64,000 bases of DNA, taken from assembly GCA_900119535.1 (NCBI GenBank), contig FPJT01000002.1:62001-126000 (forward strand), written 5' to 3'. Each line of letters starts with the position of its first letter. Positions within the stretch are counted from its first letter, which is position 1. The notes below the pieces were generated by a model. It had not been told where the DNA came from, searched no databases, and was given only the letters and a program-made list of their open reading frames with translations. Below are positions 29,335 through 38,028 of this stretch, one piece after another. The position numbers and the translations under genes are program-made. The DNA is from Ruminococcus sp. XPD3002. GTDB taxonomy: Bacteria > Bacillota > Clostridia > Oscillospirales > Ruminococcaceae.

Positions 29335-30285
29335 ATGAACACACTGCATTTCAGATATGCCGTAGAAATCGAAAAAACAAGATCTATAACACAAGCTGCA
29401 GAAAATCTGTATATGGCTCAGCCGAATCTCAGTAAGGCTATAAAAGAACTGGAAAATTCGCTTGGTATAACTATATTCCGAAGAACTTCAAAGGGTGTTA
29501 TACCAACGGATCAGGGTATGAAGTTTCTTGCATGTGCAAAGCAGATACTCATACAGATAGACAATATGGAGGCTATAAGCTCCCCTAACAAGCCGAGGGA
29601 CAGAAAAATGCGTATATCCGTTCCCCGTGCGGGATATATCTCGAAGGCACTTTCCGAGTTTATTGCAGCTTCCGACACTTCGGACGATATGGAGGTCTAT
29701 TTCTGTGAGACCAATTCCCTGAGAACTATCGAGAATGTACGTGAAAACGGCTATAACTTCGGTATAATCAGGTTCAATGCCGCTCACGAGAAGTACTTCA
29801 TGGACTTCCTTGCGGAAAAGAACCTTGAAAGTCAGCTCTTGTGGGAGTATCAGCAGCTTGCGGTAATGTCCGCGGAGCATCCTGCCGCTGAAAAGGAGAA
29901 CCTGACCTACGGTGAGCTTTCGGCTCATTATGCCGAGCTTGCACAGGGTGACGACGCGGTTCCTTACATAGCAGGAGCAGTGGATAAGCTCTTTGAGGCT
30001 AACCGTCCCGAGGGCACAAAGGTAAGACGAGTTTATATGTTCGACCGCGGAAGCGCTCTGGACTTCCTTCTTACAGTTCCGCAGTCCTTTATGCTGGATT
30101 CTCCCGTTCCCGACAGTCTTTGCGGCAAGTACGGACTGGTGCAGAGAAAATGCGAGTTCCCCGATAATAACTTCAAGGATATGCTGATCTATTCCAGCGG
30201 AAGAAAGCTCTCTCCGAGTGAGCTTGCGCTGGTAAACAAGCTGTATGAGGTAAGGAACGAAGCTGCTTTCAGGGAATATATATGA
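29335..30285 (+). CDS. LysR-family transcriptional regulator
   Basis: 316 residues. N-terminal winged helix-turn-helix (RYAVEIEKTRSITQAAENLYMAQPNLSKAIKELENSLGITIFRR), followed by a periplasmic-binding-protein-like effector domain. The effector domain is divergent and the ligand cannot be guessed. Same strand as its neighbours, 30 nt after the dockerin-CAP gene and followed by a strong terminator. Classic LysR regulators are divergent from their target; here no divergent gene exists, so the target is open. Confidence 0.92.
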   Translation: MNTLHFRYAVEIEKTRSITQAAENLYMAQPNLSKAIKELENSLGITIFRRTSKGVIPTDQGMKFLACAKQILIQIDNMEAISSPNKPRDRKMRISVPRAGYISKALSEFIAASDTSDDMEVYFCETNSLRTIENVRENGYNFGIIRFNAAHEKYFMDFLAEKNLESQLLWEYQQLAVMSAEHPAAEKENLTYGELSAHYAELAQGDDAVPYIAGAVDKLFEANRPEGTKVRRVYMFDRGSALDFLLTVPQSFMLDSPVPDSLCGKYGLVQRKCEFPDNNFKDMLIYSSGRKLSPSELALVNKLYEVRNEAAFREYI

Positions 30286-30342
30286 CATATTAAAAACGGA
30301 ATAATGTTATTCCTGAATAGTATAATCAAAATGATAATATGA

Positions 30343-30398
30343 AGCGTTTGCCGAATCGCCCTCTATGGCGGTAATTCGGCAGACGCTATTGTTTTTTT
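30343..30398 (+). terminator. Strong terminator after the LysR gene
   Basis: Long imperfect stem (30343-30360 region with 30367-30387) and a seven-T run at 30392-30398. Confidence 0.9.
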
Positions 30399-30450
30399 CG
30401 GTTTTTTACCGTTTTATGGAAGTTCGGATAGGAACGTGCAATATCGATAA

Positions 30451-30468
30451 CCGAATATCGATATTCGG
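30451..30468. promoter_or_regulatory. Perfect 18-bp palindrome upstream of nfnA
   Basis: CCGAATATCGATATTCGG at 30451-30468, ten bases before the -35 of the nfn promoter, preceded by a partial copy (ATATCGATA at 30441-30449). The symmetry and position suit an operator. It does not match the Rex box I know (TTGTTAA-N4-TTAACAA), so the factor is unknown; the upstream LysR protein is one candidate. Confidence 0.65.
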
Positions 30469-30477
30469 AAGATATAT

Positions 30478-30506
30478 TTGAATCGGCATAACTACTATGT
30501 TATAAT
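30478..30506 (+). promoter_or_regulatory. Promoter of nfnA-nfnB-rex
   Basis: TTGAAT at 30478-30483, 17-nt spacer, TATAAT at 30501-30506. Confidence 0.75.
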
Positions 30507-30567
30507 ATGATTACGTTATCGTCGTCAACGGCGACGGCGAAATATATGCTAAGGAAGGTTCAGGACA

Positions 30568-31407
30568 ATGTTTGAAATTCTCGAAAAAAGAAGCCTAAAC
30601 CCCACTGTTACTCTTATGAAGATAAATGCTCCCCGTGTTGCCAAGAAGGCAGAGCCGGGACAGTTCATCATTCTTCGTACTGACAGTGAGGGTGAACGTA
30701 TACCACTGACAATTGCGGATTTCGACCGTAATGCAGGTACTGTTACAATTATATTCCAGATAGTTGGCGCTACTACAGAAAAGCTCAATCACCTTAACGA
30801 AGGCGACTGCCTTCAGGACTTTGTTGGCCCTCTCGGACGTGCTACAGAGACAGAAGGACTCAAAAAGGTAGCTGTTGTAGGCGGCGGTGTGGGATGCGCT
30901 ATTGCTTATCCCGTTGCAAAGAAGCTCCATGACCTCGGTGTTGAGGTTCATTCTATAGTCGGCTTCAGAAACAAGGACCTCGTTATACTCGAGGACGAAT
31001 TCAGAGCTGCTTCATCCAAGTTCGTACTTATGTCCGATGACGGTACAGCAGGCGAAAAGGGACTCGTTACAGACGCTCTCAAGAAGCTCATCGAAAGCGG
31101 CGAGAAGTATGACAGAGTTATCACTATTGGTCCTCTTATCATGATGAAATTCGTCTGTCGTCTCACTAAGGAGTACGAGATACCGACTGTTGCTTCCATG
31201 AACCCGATAATGATCGATGGTACAGGTATGTGCGGAGGATGCCGTCTGACTGTTGGCGGAGAGACTAAGTTCGCATGTGTTGACGGTCCAGAGTTCGACG
31301 GACACCTTATCGACTTCGACGAGGCTATGGCAAGAGGTGCTATGTATAAGCCCTTCGAGCGTCACGCCTATGAAGAAGCCTGCAATCTGTTCAAGGAGGT
31401 AAAGTGA
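30568..31407 (+). CDS. nfnA: NfnA-type NAD-dependent ferredoxin:NADP+ oxidoreductase small subunit
   Basis: 279 residues. Ferredoxin-reductase fold: FAD-binding PRVAKKAEPGQFIILR, RIPLTIADFD, NAD-binding VVGGGVGCAIAYPVAK, and a C-terminal [2Fe-2S] cysteine set (GTGMCGGCRLTVGG then KFACVDGPEFDG). With the next gene it forms the electron-bifurcating transhydrogenase that couples NADH and reduced ferredoxin to NADP+ reduction in anaerobes. The same fold is also labelled sulfide dehydrogenase or dihydroorotate dehydrogenase electron-transfer subunit; the pairing decides. Confidence 0.85.
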   Translation: MFEILEKRSLNPTVTLMKINAPRVAKKAEPGQFIILRTDSEGERIPLTIADFDRNAGTVTIIFQIVGATTEKLNHLNEGDCLQDFVGPLGRATETEGLKKVAVVGGGVGCAIAYPVAKKLHDLGVEVHSIVGFRNKDLVILEDEFRAASSKFVLMSDDGTAGEKGLVTDALKKLIESGEKYDRVITIGPLIMMKFVCRLTKEYEIPTVASMNPIMIDGTGMCGGCRLTVGGETKFACVDGPEFDGHLIDFDEAMARGAMYKPFERHAYEEACNLFKEVK

Positions 31408-31408
31408 A

Positions 31409-32794
31409 ATGGCTAATATGTCTTTGAAGAAAAACGAGATGCCCGTACAGGAGCCTGATGTAAGAAACAAGAACTTTAAGGAAGTTGCTCTCGGATATAC
31501 CGAGGAACAGGCTATAGATGAAGCTAAGCGCTGCCTTAACTGCAAGAACAAGCCTTGTACTACAGGATGTCCCGTACAGATAGATATACCTGCATTCATT
31601 GCAAAGGTCGCAGAGGGCGACTTCGCAGGTGCTTACGAAGTTATCGCACGTTCAAGCTCACTTCCTGCTGTCTGTGGAAGAGTATGTCCGCAGGAGAATC
31701 AGTGCGAGGGCAAGTGCGTCCGCGGAATAAAGGGCGAGCCTGTTGCTATCGGACGTCTTGAGCGCTTCGTTGCAGACTGGCACAACGCTCAGCCTGAGAC
31801 TGCTGTAAATAAGCCTGCTTCAAACGGTCACAAGGCAGCAGTTATCGGTTCAGGTCCTTCAGGTCTTGCATGTGCAAGCGACCTTGCAAAGAAGGGCTAT
31901 GATGTTACTGTATTCGAGGCTCTCCACGTTGCAGGAGGAGTTCTCTCCTATGGTATCCCTGAATTCCGTCTTCCTAAGTCTATCGTTCAGAAGGAGATAG
32001 AGGGACTTAAGGCTCTCGGCGTAAAGGTAGAGACAAATACCGTTGTGGGCAAGACTATTTCCGTGGACGAGCTTATGAAGGAGGAAGGCTTCGAGAGCGT
32101 ATTCATCGGCTCTGGTGCAGGACTTCCGAGATTCATGAATATCCCAGGTGAGAACCTTAACGGAGTTTACTCCGCAAACGAGTTCCTTACACGTATAAAC
32201 CTTATGAAGGCTTACAAGCCTGACAGCTCTACACCTATCAAGGCAGGCACAAAGGCAGTCATCGTCGGCGGCGGTAACGTTGCTATGGACGCTGCTCGCT
32301 GCGCTAAGAGACTCGGCGCAGATGTCTACATTGTTTACAGACGTACAGAGACTGAGCTTCCTGCAAGAGCTGAGGAAGTTGAGCATGCAAAGGAAGAGGG
32401 CATAATCTTCAAGTTCCTTACAAACCCTGTTGAAATAAAGTCCACTGAGGATGGCTGGGTAAAGAGCGTTGTATGTCAGCAGATGGAGCTTTCAGAGCCT
32501 GATGCTTCAGGCAGAGCAAAGCCTGTTCCGATAGAGGGCGCATTCATCGAGATAGATGCAGACTGCGTTATCATGTCTATCGGTACTTCACCTAACCCAC
32601 TCATCAAGTCCACTACTTCAGGCCTTGATACTCAGAAATGGGGCGGAATCGTTGCTGATGAGGCAGGTAAGACCTCTAAGGAAGGCGTTTACGCAGGCGG
32701 CGATGCCGTAACAGGTGCAGCTACAGTTATACTTGCAATGGGTGCAGGAAAGAAAGCTGCTGCTGCAATGGATGAGTATATGCAGAATAAATAA
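31409..32794 (+). CDS. nfnB: NfnB-type large subunit (GltD-like, annotated also as gltA)
   Basis: 461 residues, one base after nfnA. N-terminal [4Fe-4S] ferredoxin-like part with CLNCKNKPCTTGCP and CGRVCPQENQCEGKC. Then two Rossmann folds, for FAD (VIGSGPSGLACASDLAKKGY) and NADPH (VIVGGGNVAMDAARCAKRLG), and the closing YAGGDAVTGAATVILAMGAG. Alone it could be called glutamate synthase small chain, but no glutamate synthase large chain is nearby and nfnA precedes it. Confidence 0.88.
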   Translation: MANMSLKKNEMPVQEPDVRNKNFKEVALGYTEEQAIDEAKRCLNCKNKPCTTGCPVQIDIPAFIAKVAEGDFAGAYEVIARSSSLPAVCGRVCPQENQCEGKCVRGIKGEPVAIGRLERFVADWHNAQPETAVNKPASNGHKAAVIGSGPSGLACASDLAKKGYDVTVFEALHVAGGVLSYGIPEFRLPKSIVQKEIEGLKALGVKVETNTVVGKTISVDELMKEEGFESVFIGSGAGLPRFMNIPGENLNGVYSANEFLTRINLMKAYKPDSSTPIKAGTKAVIVGGGNVAMDAARCAKRLGADVYIVYRRTETELPARAEEVEHAKEEGIIFKFLTNPVEIKSTEDGWVKSVVCQQMELSEPDASGRAKPVPIEGAFIEIDADCVIMSIGTSPNPLIKSTTSGLDTQKWGGIVADEAGKTSKEGVYAGGDAVTGAATVILAMGAGKKAAAAMDEYMQNK

Positions 32795-32799
32795 AGCTT

Positions 32800-33426
32800 A
32801 TGGTTAACGATAAGAATATAACCTCTCAGACGCTTCAGCGCCTGCCGTTGTACCTTAATTACCTTATGTCTCTCTCGGAGAAGCGCAGGTCGGGACATAT
32901 CTCAGCTACCGCTATTGCGGATGCACTGGGACTGAACGATGTACAGGTCAGAAAGGACCTTGCATCAGTAAGCAGCGGCGGAAGGCCTAAAATAGGCTAT
33001 TCCACCGAGGAACTTATAAGCGATATAGGAAGCTTTCTCGGCTTTGGCAACCGTGACGGTGTTGTTGTTGCAGGTATGGGAAATTTCGGCAGGGCTATGC
33101 TGGAGTATAAGGGCTTTGAGGCTTATGGATTCGATATTCTCGGCGGTTTCGACTGCGATGAGGGTATAGTCGGAACGGAGATAGGCGGACACTGTATACT
33201 CCATATAAGCGAGCTTGCAGGATTCTGTCAGCGTGAAAATGTAAACATCGGTATCATAACCGTGCCCGAAAGCGCTGCTCAGGAGGTCTGCACTGTCATG
33301 ACGGATGCAGGTATCAGATATATCCTGAATTTTGCGCCTGTACACCTTAATGTTCCTCATGGAGTAAAGGTTCATAATGAAAATATATCACTGACTCTTG
33401 CAATGCTTACGCGATGCGGACAGTGA
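32800..33426 (+). CDS. rex: Redox-sensing transcriptional repressor Rex
   Basis: 208 residues. N-terminal winged helix (QTLQRLPLYLNYLMSL, DALGLNDVQVRKDLA) and an NAD(H)-binding Rossmann domain (VVVAGMGNFGRAMLEYKGF), with NFAPVHLNVP near the end. Rex senses the NADH/NAD+ ratio and represses fermentation and hydrogen genes. It lies 5 nt after nfnB, so the sensor is made with an enzyme that changes the same ratio. The ribosome binding site is weak; the ATG at 32800 keeps the family N-terminus. Confidence 0.93.
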   Translation: MVNDKNITSQTLQRLPLYLNYLMSLSEKRRSGHISATAIADALGLNDVQVRKDLASVSSGGRPKIGYSTEELISDIGSFLGFGNRDGVVVAGMGNFGRAMLEYKGFEAYGFDILGGFDCDEGIVGTEIGGHCILHISELAGFCQRENVNIGIITVPESAAQEVCTVMTDAGIRYILNFAPVHLNVPHGVKVHNENISLTLAMLTRCGQ

Positions 33427-33444
33427 AAAATAATATGTTAATGA

Positions 33445-33483
33445 CAGCCGCAGGGAGGTGGAATAACTCTCTGCGGCTGTTCT
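33445..33483 (+). terminator. Terminator of the nfn-rex operon
   Basis: Nine-base-pair GC stem (33445-33453 with 33471-33479), then TTCTGCTTT. Confidence 0.75.
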
Positions 33484-33862
33484 GCTTTGAGAGAGTCCGA
33501 AAATGCCAAATTATATTTTATTACCAATATTTATATCGTACATAATTACCGAAAATCCCTGTAAATACGCATATCTGGCTTTTTGAGCCTAAATTATATT
33601 ATATTACTTATTCATTTAGAATTAATTATTGTGTGCTTAACCAACAAAAATTATCGTGTTTTATTGTGCAGTCTGACTAAAATGATTTTGCAGAATTCTA
33701 CAGTTTAATACGTTGACTTTTGCAAAAACCTATGGTAAAATGAAAATGTAATCAGTCAGTTATTGCTCTTGATAAGCATGACTGACCAGATATTGTCGGA
33801 GTTTACTGCACTGGACTCCAAAAACATGAATTTTTTTACAATTAAAATGGGAGGGTTTTCAT
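33484..33862. other. AT-rich leader region of the GH5 gene with promoter
   Basis: Promoter at 33713-33741: TTGACT (33713-33718), 17-nt spacer, TAAAAT (33736-33741). This would give a leader of about 115 nt. The AT-rich stretch 33500-33700 holds no gene; it could contain regulator sites for plant-fibre control, but I see no clear dyad. Confidence 0.7.
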
Positions 33863-36154
33863 ATGAACAATAATGTAAAGCGCTTTGTCAGCTTCTTAGC
33901 AGCTGCTGTTTGTATGCTGGCTTCGCTTAATATCGTTCCTGCAGATTACTTCATCGCAGACGCAGCTGATACTATGACTGCGTTCGAGATCACTGAGAAT
34001 ATGAAGATAGGCTGGAACCTCGGTAACACTATGGATGCTACAGTTTCAGAACCTGATCCTGAGAATCCTAAGAAGTCTGTTCTTTCTGCTCATGCAGGTG
34101 TTGAATCAGAAACTGCATGGGGATGCCCGAAGGCTAATCAGACTCTGTTTGATGCTCTTAAGGCTAAGGGATTCAACACAGTCCGTATCCCTACAACATG
34201 GTTCCAGCATCTTGATGAAAATGACAACATCGATCCCGAGTGGCTTGCTCGTGTTAAGGAGATCGTTGATTACGGTATCAAGAACGATATGTACATCATC
34301 CTTAACGTTCACCATGAGAACTGGATAAACAGAGGCGATTTAGTTGATGCATATGATGAGATCAAGCCAAGACTCATGAAGATCTGGACTCAGGTCGCTG
34401 AAGAGTTCAAGGATTATGACCAGCACCTCATTTTCGAGTGCATGAACGAGCCTCGTGCTGCTGGTCAGCCTCACGAGTGGTGGGCTGCAGAAGCAGTTCC
34501 CGAGTGTGATGTTATCAACAAGCTCGAGCACGATTTCGTAGACCTCATCAGAAGCGGTGACGGTCCTTACGCTAAAACTCGTCTCCTGATGCTCCCAGGC
34601 TACTGTGCAAGCGCTGAAACACAGTTCCTCGAAGCTATCGATGTTCCTAACGATCCGTATGTAGCTGTTTCTATACACGCTTACACTCCTTACGACTTCA
34701 CAATGAATACAGCTGTTAAGGATCACTCAGTATTCACAAGCGCTTACTCTGCTAACCTTGCAAATATCCTCCAGGGTATGCGTGATACTTTCCTTGATAG
34801 AGATATCCCTGTTGTTATCGGTGAGATGGGTACATCTAACTTCAATAACACTGAGGCTCGTGTAGCTTGGACAACACAGTATTTCACAACAGCTAAGAAG
34901 TATGGTATTCCTTGCTGTCTGTGGGATAACAACACTGTTACAAATCCAAGGGATCCTGGCGAGTGCCACGGCTATATCGACCGTGAAACAGGCGAATGGC
35001 ATGAAGCAAGCCTTCCTATCATCAACAAGATGATGGAGATCATGGACGATGAGTCTATCCAGTGGGCAAGCGAGAGACACATTCCAACTGTTCAGCATCA
35101 GGCTTACGAAGAGGGTACTGAATTCCTCGCAGGACCTTACGAACTGGATGCTTCCCTTGATAAGGAATACAAGAATACAACTCCCGGCGGTGACGGCGAA
35201 GTTGAGTGGTCACAGCTCAAAGGCAAGGAAGTTGCTATCAAATTCACAGGATCTACACCTTTACTCTGCTTCTCAGATGCTAAATACGGCGGATGGACAG
35301 AGGTAAAGCCATACGATATAGATAAGGAAAACGGAATCGCTTACTACAACATGGCAAAGGTTCCGGATGCATGGGGCGATGATCCTACAACTATCGCACA
35401 TATGCAGGCTAAGACACCTAAGCTCACAACTGTTGAGTCTATAAACATCCTCGAAGCTCCTGAGGGAGATATCCCTGAGCCTGAGGCAACTGCTAAGATC
35501 GCTAAGATCAAGTTCGCTGGTATGGACAGAGCTAACGGCCTCGAAGTTACTATCGAAGGCGAGCCGAATACATCACTCAACGGCTGCTTAGGCTTCATGA
35601 AGGGTGACGACTGGACTCAGATCGAGTGGAAGAGCAAGACTGACGCAGACGGTAAGCTCATAGTTACAATTCCTCTTGAAGAAGTTCCTGCTACAGTTGA
35701 ACAGGGCGAGTTCCAGATCTGGAGCAACTTCGATAAGGTAGACATCAAGGGCTATAGAGAAATTGCAGCAGTTGCTGAGCAGCCTACAGAGCCCGCAACA
35801 GAGGCTCCTACAGAGCCTGCAACTGAGGCACCTACAGAGGCTCCTACACAGCCTGCTACAGAGGAACCAACACAGGCTCCTACAGAGGCTCTTCAGCCTA
35901 TAACAACTCCTGCTTTAGAGCCAACAGTAGTCGGCGATACAAACCTCGACGGCAATGTTACTCTCGCAGATGCACTTGCTATACTCCAGTATATAGCAAA
36001 TTCTAAAAAGTATGACCTGGAAGATCAGGCACTGGCAAATGCAGATACATTTGACGGTACAGACGGAATCACAGCTATGGATGCTCTTGCTATCCAGTAT
36101 GTTGATTCAAAGCAGATAAGTGCTTCAGCACTTCCTGTTAAATCACTCGGCTGA
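33863..36154 (+). CDS. Secreted GH5 endoglucanase-like enzyme with CBM-like module and dockerin
   Basis: 763 residues. Signal peptide about 1-35. GH5 catalytic barrel about 40-400: acid/base Glu196 in FECMNEPRA, nucleophile Glu321 in VVIGEMG, plus VRIPTTW, NVHHENW, SIHAYTP and CLWDNN. This pattern is like subfamily GH5_4 (beta-glucanase/xyloglucanase), a by-eye call. Then a beta-rich region (about 410-530) and a second beta-sandwich-like module (about 545-640, KFAGMDRANGLEVTIEG, WSNFDKVDIKG) that could be a CBM. A PTE-rich linker of near repeats (645-685) follows, then a C-terminal type I dockerin (689-755; GDTNLDGNVTLADALAIL). The enzyme should be cellulosomal. GGGAGG precedes the ATG. Confidence 0.93.
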   Translation: MNNNVKRFVSFLAAAVCMLASLNIVPADYFIADAADTMTAFEITENMKIGWNLGNTMDATVSEPDPENPKKSVLSAHAGVESETAWGCPKANQTLFDALKAKGFNTVRIPTTWFQHLDENDNIDPEWLARVKEIVDYGIKNDMYIILNVHHENWINRGDLVDAYDEIKPRLMKIWTQVAEEFKDYDQHLIFECMNEPRAAGQPHEWWAAEAVPECDVINKLEHDFVDLIRSGDGPYAKTRLLMLPGYCASAETQFLEAIDVPNDPYVAVSIHAYTPYDFTMNTAVKDHSVFTSAYSANLANILQGMRDTFLDRDIPVVIGEMGTSNFNNTEARVAWTTQYFTTAKKYGIPCCLWDNNTVTNPRDPGECHGYIDRETGEWHEASLPIINKMMEIMDDESIQWASERHIPTVQHQAYEEGTEFLAGPYELDASLDKEYKNTTPGGDGEVEWSQLKGKEVAIKFTGSTPLLCFSDAKYGGWTEVKPYDIDKENGIAYYNMAKVPDAWGDDPTTIAHMQAKTPKLTTVESINILEAPEGDIPEPEATAKIAKIKFAGMDRANGLEVTIEGEPNTSLNGCLGFMKGDDWTQIEWKSKTDADGKLIVTIPLEEVPATVEQGEFQIWSNFDKVDIKGYREIAAVAEQPTEPATEAPTEPATEAPTEAPTQPATEEPTQAPTEALQPITTPALEPTVVGDTNLDGNVTLADALAILQYIANSKKYDLEDQALANADTFDGTDGITAMDALAIQYVDSKQISASALPVKSLG

Positions 36155-36233
36155 TTCAATCCCCCTATAAATAATTGCCACCGGTCCCCCAATAGGGGGG
36201 GCGGCTGTTTCAGGGGGCTTTTGAATAGTTAAT

Positions 36234-36273
36234 AAAAAACTGCGGACGACCGATAAGCCGTCCGCAGTTTTTT
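36234..36273. terminator. Bidirectional terminator between GH5 and zinc-ribbon genes
   Basis: Fifteen-position stem (36234-36248 with 36259-36273) with A run before and T run after, so it serves both convergent genes. A weaker GC hairpin (36177-36205) lies just after the GH5 stop. Confidence 0.9.
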
Positions 36274-36287
36274 AGGAGCATATTTAT

Positions 36288-36602
36288 TCAAGTATCGTAC
36301 ATAATGCATATTATCAGAACCGCAAGACATATCACGCCAAGCAGTATGTATACGGGAAGATAATTAACGTTCTCCGTATTTTTATCGGGAGCTTTTTCCT
36401 GAGGCGGCGGTATCTTCTTAGGCGGAGTTTCATACAGTTCGTCAGGATAATCGTTTTCACCGCATAATTCGTTCTGAGCGCAGGCAATACAGAATCCGCC
36501 CATAGAATATATCGCATCCAACGGTATGCCGCAGAGTGGACAGACGCCGATATCCTCCTTGAATGGATCGATATTATTGAAAGGATCGTTATCGTCGAAC
36601 AT
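36288..36602 (-). CDS. Tail-anchored zinc-ribbon protein
   Basis: 104 residues. Two CxxC pairs (Cys21/24 in CPLC and Cys38/41 in CIAC) form a likely zinc ribbon. A Pro/Lys-rich linker (about 58-78) follows, then one membrane helix at the C-terminus (about 81-101, LPVYILLGVICLAVLIICIM). AAGGAGG precedes the ATG. It follows the nuclease-like gene by 56 nt on the same strand and shares its tail-anchored design, so the two probably act together at the membrane. Function unknown. Confidence 0.82.
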   Translation of the reverse strand: MFDDNDPFNNIDPFKEDIGVCPLCGIPLDAIYSMGGFCIACAQNELCGENDYPDELYETPPKKIPPPQEKAPDKNTENVNYLPVYILLGVICLAVLIICIMYDT

Positions 36603-36658
36603 AGTTAGACCTCCTTTTCATCGGGAATTTTGTTGATCGGTTTGTATTCATTCATTCA

Positions 36659-37726
36659 TTAAAGACTTGCTATAAATAAGCATAATACTACAATGCCGAT
36701 AATGATTATGCTGCTAATTGTTATAAAAGAAGTGAGCCATGCTTGGGTGTTATCATTTGAAAAAGAATTATCAGGTTCTGTAGGAAACTGATTTGGCGTG
36801 TTTGGATACATAGCGGCATTATTTAAACTTCTGTAATTAGGAGTAGTCTGTTCACTGGTTTCGTAACAGATAACATTATTTTCTATCTCGCTTATTAAAC
36901 TTTCAGAAATGGCAACGGTATTGAGTATGTATGCTTTATTCAGCCTTGGATTGAAGAAGCCGATTTTGTTTATTTGTTTGAACTCGAATCTGCCTGAATG
37001 TCTGCCCATAATCCAATACATCAGAAGCTGTAATGTATTCTGAGAAGATATTTGGCTTGATAATACTTTGATATCCCACATACCGTTTCGGGTAAGAAAA
37101 TCACCGTATCCTGCATTTACGGTGGAAGTATAACCGCCGTAACTTGATATTGTACCTATAGAGAAGCTGGCCTTTTTATTTTCTGTGCTGTTGATTGGAT
37201 CGAATGAGAATCCATGTTTTAAAACAGGACCGTATTTATTGAAGAAAGTTACCGTTCTTTTAACCATAGTCCTGATATTATGAATGGTGAATCTGTCTGG
37301 TGATTTATCAAGATCTCCTCTGCCTAATGAAGCTATTCCCGCGTTCATATTTTTTGTGAATAGTCCGAAAACACAGGCTTTACATGCAGAAATAATAGAA
37401 AGGTCATCTAAACCTGTGATGTTTGAAAAGATATCATCGTATGCAACTTCAAATATAACGCCGGGATTTGTGCCTTCGTTTAAACCTATGATCGAGGAAG
37501 CAAGCTTACATCCACTGATAGGCTCTTCAAAAGCCTGTTTGAATGGAATACCCATAACTAAAGCCGAAAGGTATTCAACAACAGAACCGATTGTTGAAGG
37601 GGATATGTTCTCTGTCGGACAAAGATCCGTATTGTCGTTATAATCGGTAACAGTAAACATAGACGGCGGAAGATAGCCGCCATAGGGCTGTTTTATCTGT
37701 TTTATCCTTTGAGTTACAGTAGCCAT
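36659..37726 (-). CDS. Tail-anchored PD-(D/E)XK-nuclease-like protein
   Basis: 355 residues from the ATG at 37726 (AAGGGTG six bases upstream; a GTG at 37735 is too close to it). The N-terminal 180 residues are mixed alpha/beta (KQPYGGYLPPSMFTVTDY, ISPSTIGSVVEYLSALVMG). Residues 195-290 fit a PD-(D/E)XK core: Asp209 in GYGDFL, Asp218-x-Lys220 in MWDIKV, then Gln233 and Tyr237 in LQLLMYWIMG, and IGFFNPRLNKAYIL. I recall soluble Firmicute relatives of this type, without known function. Here a Pro/Asn-rich linker and one C-terminal membrane helix (331-352) are added. Base use is more AT-rich than in neighbours, suggesting transfer. The nuclease call is by motif only. Confidence 0.78.
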   Translation of the reverse strand: MATVTQRIKQIKQPYGGYLPPSMFTVTDYNDNTDLCPTENISPSTIGSVVEYLSALVMGIPFKQAFEEPISGCKLASSIIGLNEGTNPGVIFEVAYDDIFSNITGLDDLSIISACKACVFGLFTKNMNAGIASLGRGDLDKSPDRFTIHNIRTMVKRTVTFFNKYGPVLKHGFSFDPINSTENKKASFSIGTISSYGGYTSTVNAGYGDFLTRNGMWDIKVLSSQISSQNTLQLLMYWIMGRHSGRFEFKQINKIGFFNPRLNKAYILNTVAISESLISEIENNVICYETSEQTTPNYRSLNNAAMYPNTPNQFPTEPDNSFSNDNTQAWLTSFITISSIIIIGIVVLCLFIASL

Positions 37727-37753
37727 ATATATCACCCTTTCGGAAGTATTGTA

Positions 37754-38010
37754 AGGACTATCCGTCCTAAGATGATTATAGCATCTATTCGACCGTTTGT
37801 CAAGCGCTTTTAGCGTAAAACAGGCAACTATACATGTAAATATATTTAATTTAATATTTTTATGATATTTTTATAGGACGTATAGTCAAGGACTATTAGT
37901 CCTATTTTCGTATATACCCCACTGCAATGTTTTATAATGTAATCAGAGAAAACCGATGGTTTTAAAACTATCGCAATAGTTACGAAACTATTGGTATTTG
38001 ATTAAACTAT
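37754..38010. promoter_or_regulatory. Operator array between the nuclease-like and XRE genes
   Basis: Seven ACTAT/ATAGT half-sites: 37757-37761, 37882-37886 (inverted), 37892-37896, 37967-37971, 37976-37980 (inverted), 37987-37991 and 38006-38010. Three sit in AGGAC-N5-GTC dyads (37754-37768, 37875-37887 and the perfect 15-bp palindrome 37889-37903). Others form dyads 37954-37973 and 37974-37993. The first covers the start-site region of the minus-strand promoter. They are likely bound by the divergent XRE protein. A TATAAT at 37933-37938 may be the plus-strand -10. Confidence 0.72.
37775..37803 (-). promoter_or_regulatory. Consensus promoter of the nuclease-like/zinc-ribbon pair
   Basis: On the minus strand: TTGACA (37798-37803), 17-nt spacer, TATAAT (37775-37780). 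A full-consensus promoter suggests control by repression. Confidence 0.88.
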
Positions 38011-38028
38011 TTAACAGGCGGTGAGGAC

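Noticed and set aside
30420..30567. Rex-binding site in front of nfnA
   Set aside because: No match to TTGTTAA-N4-TTAACAA or TTGTGAA-N4-TTCACAA; the palindrome present is different.
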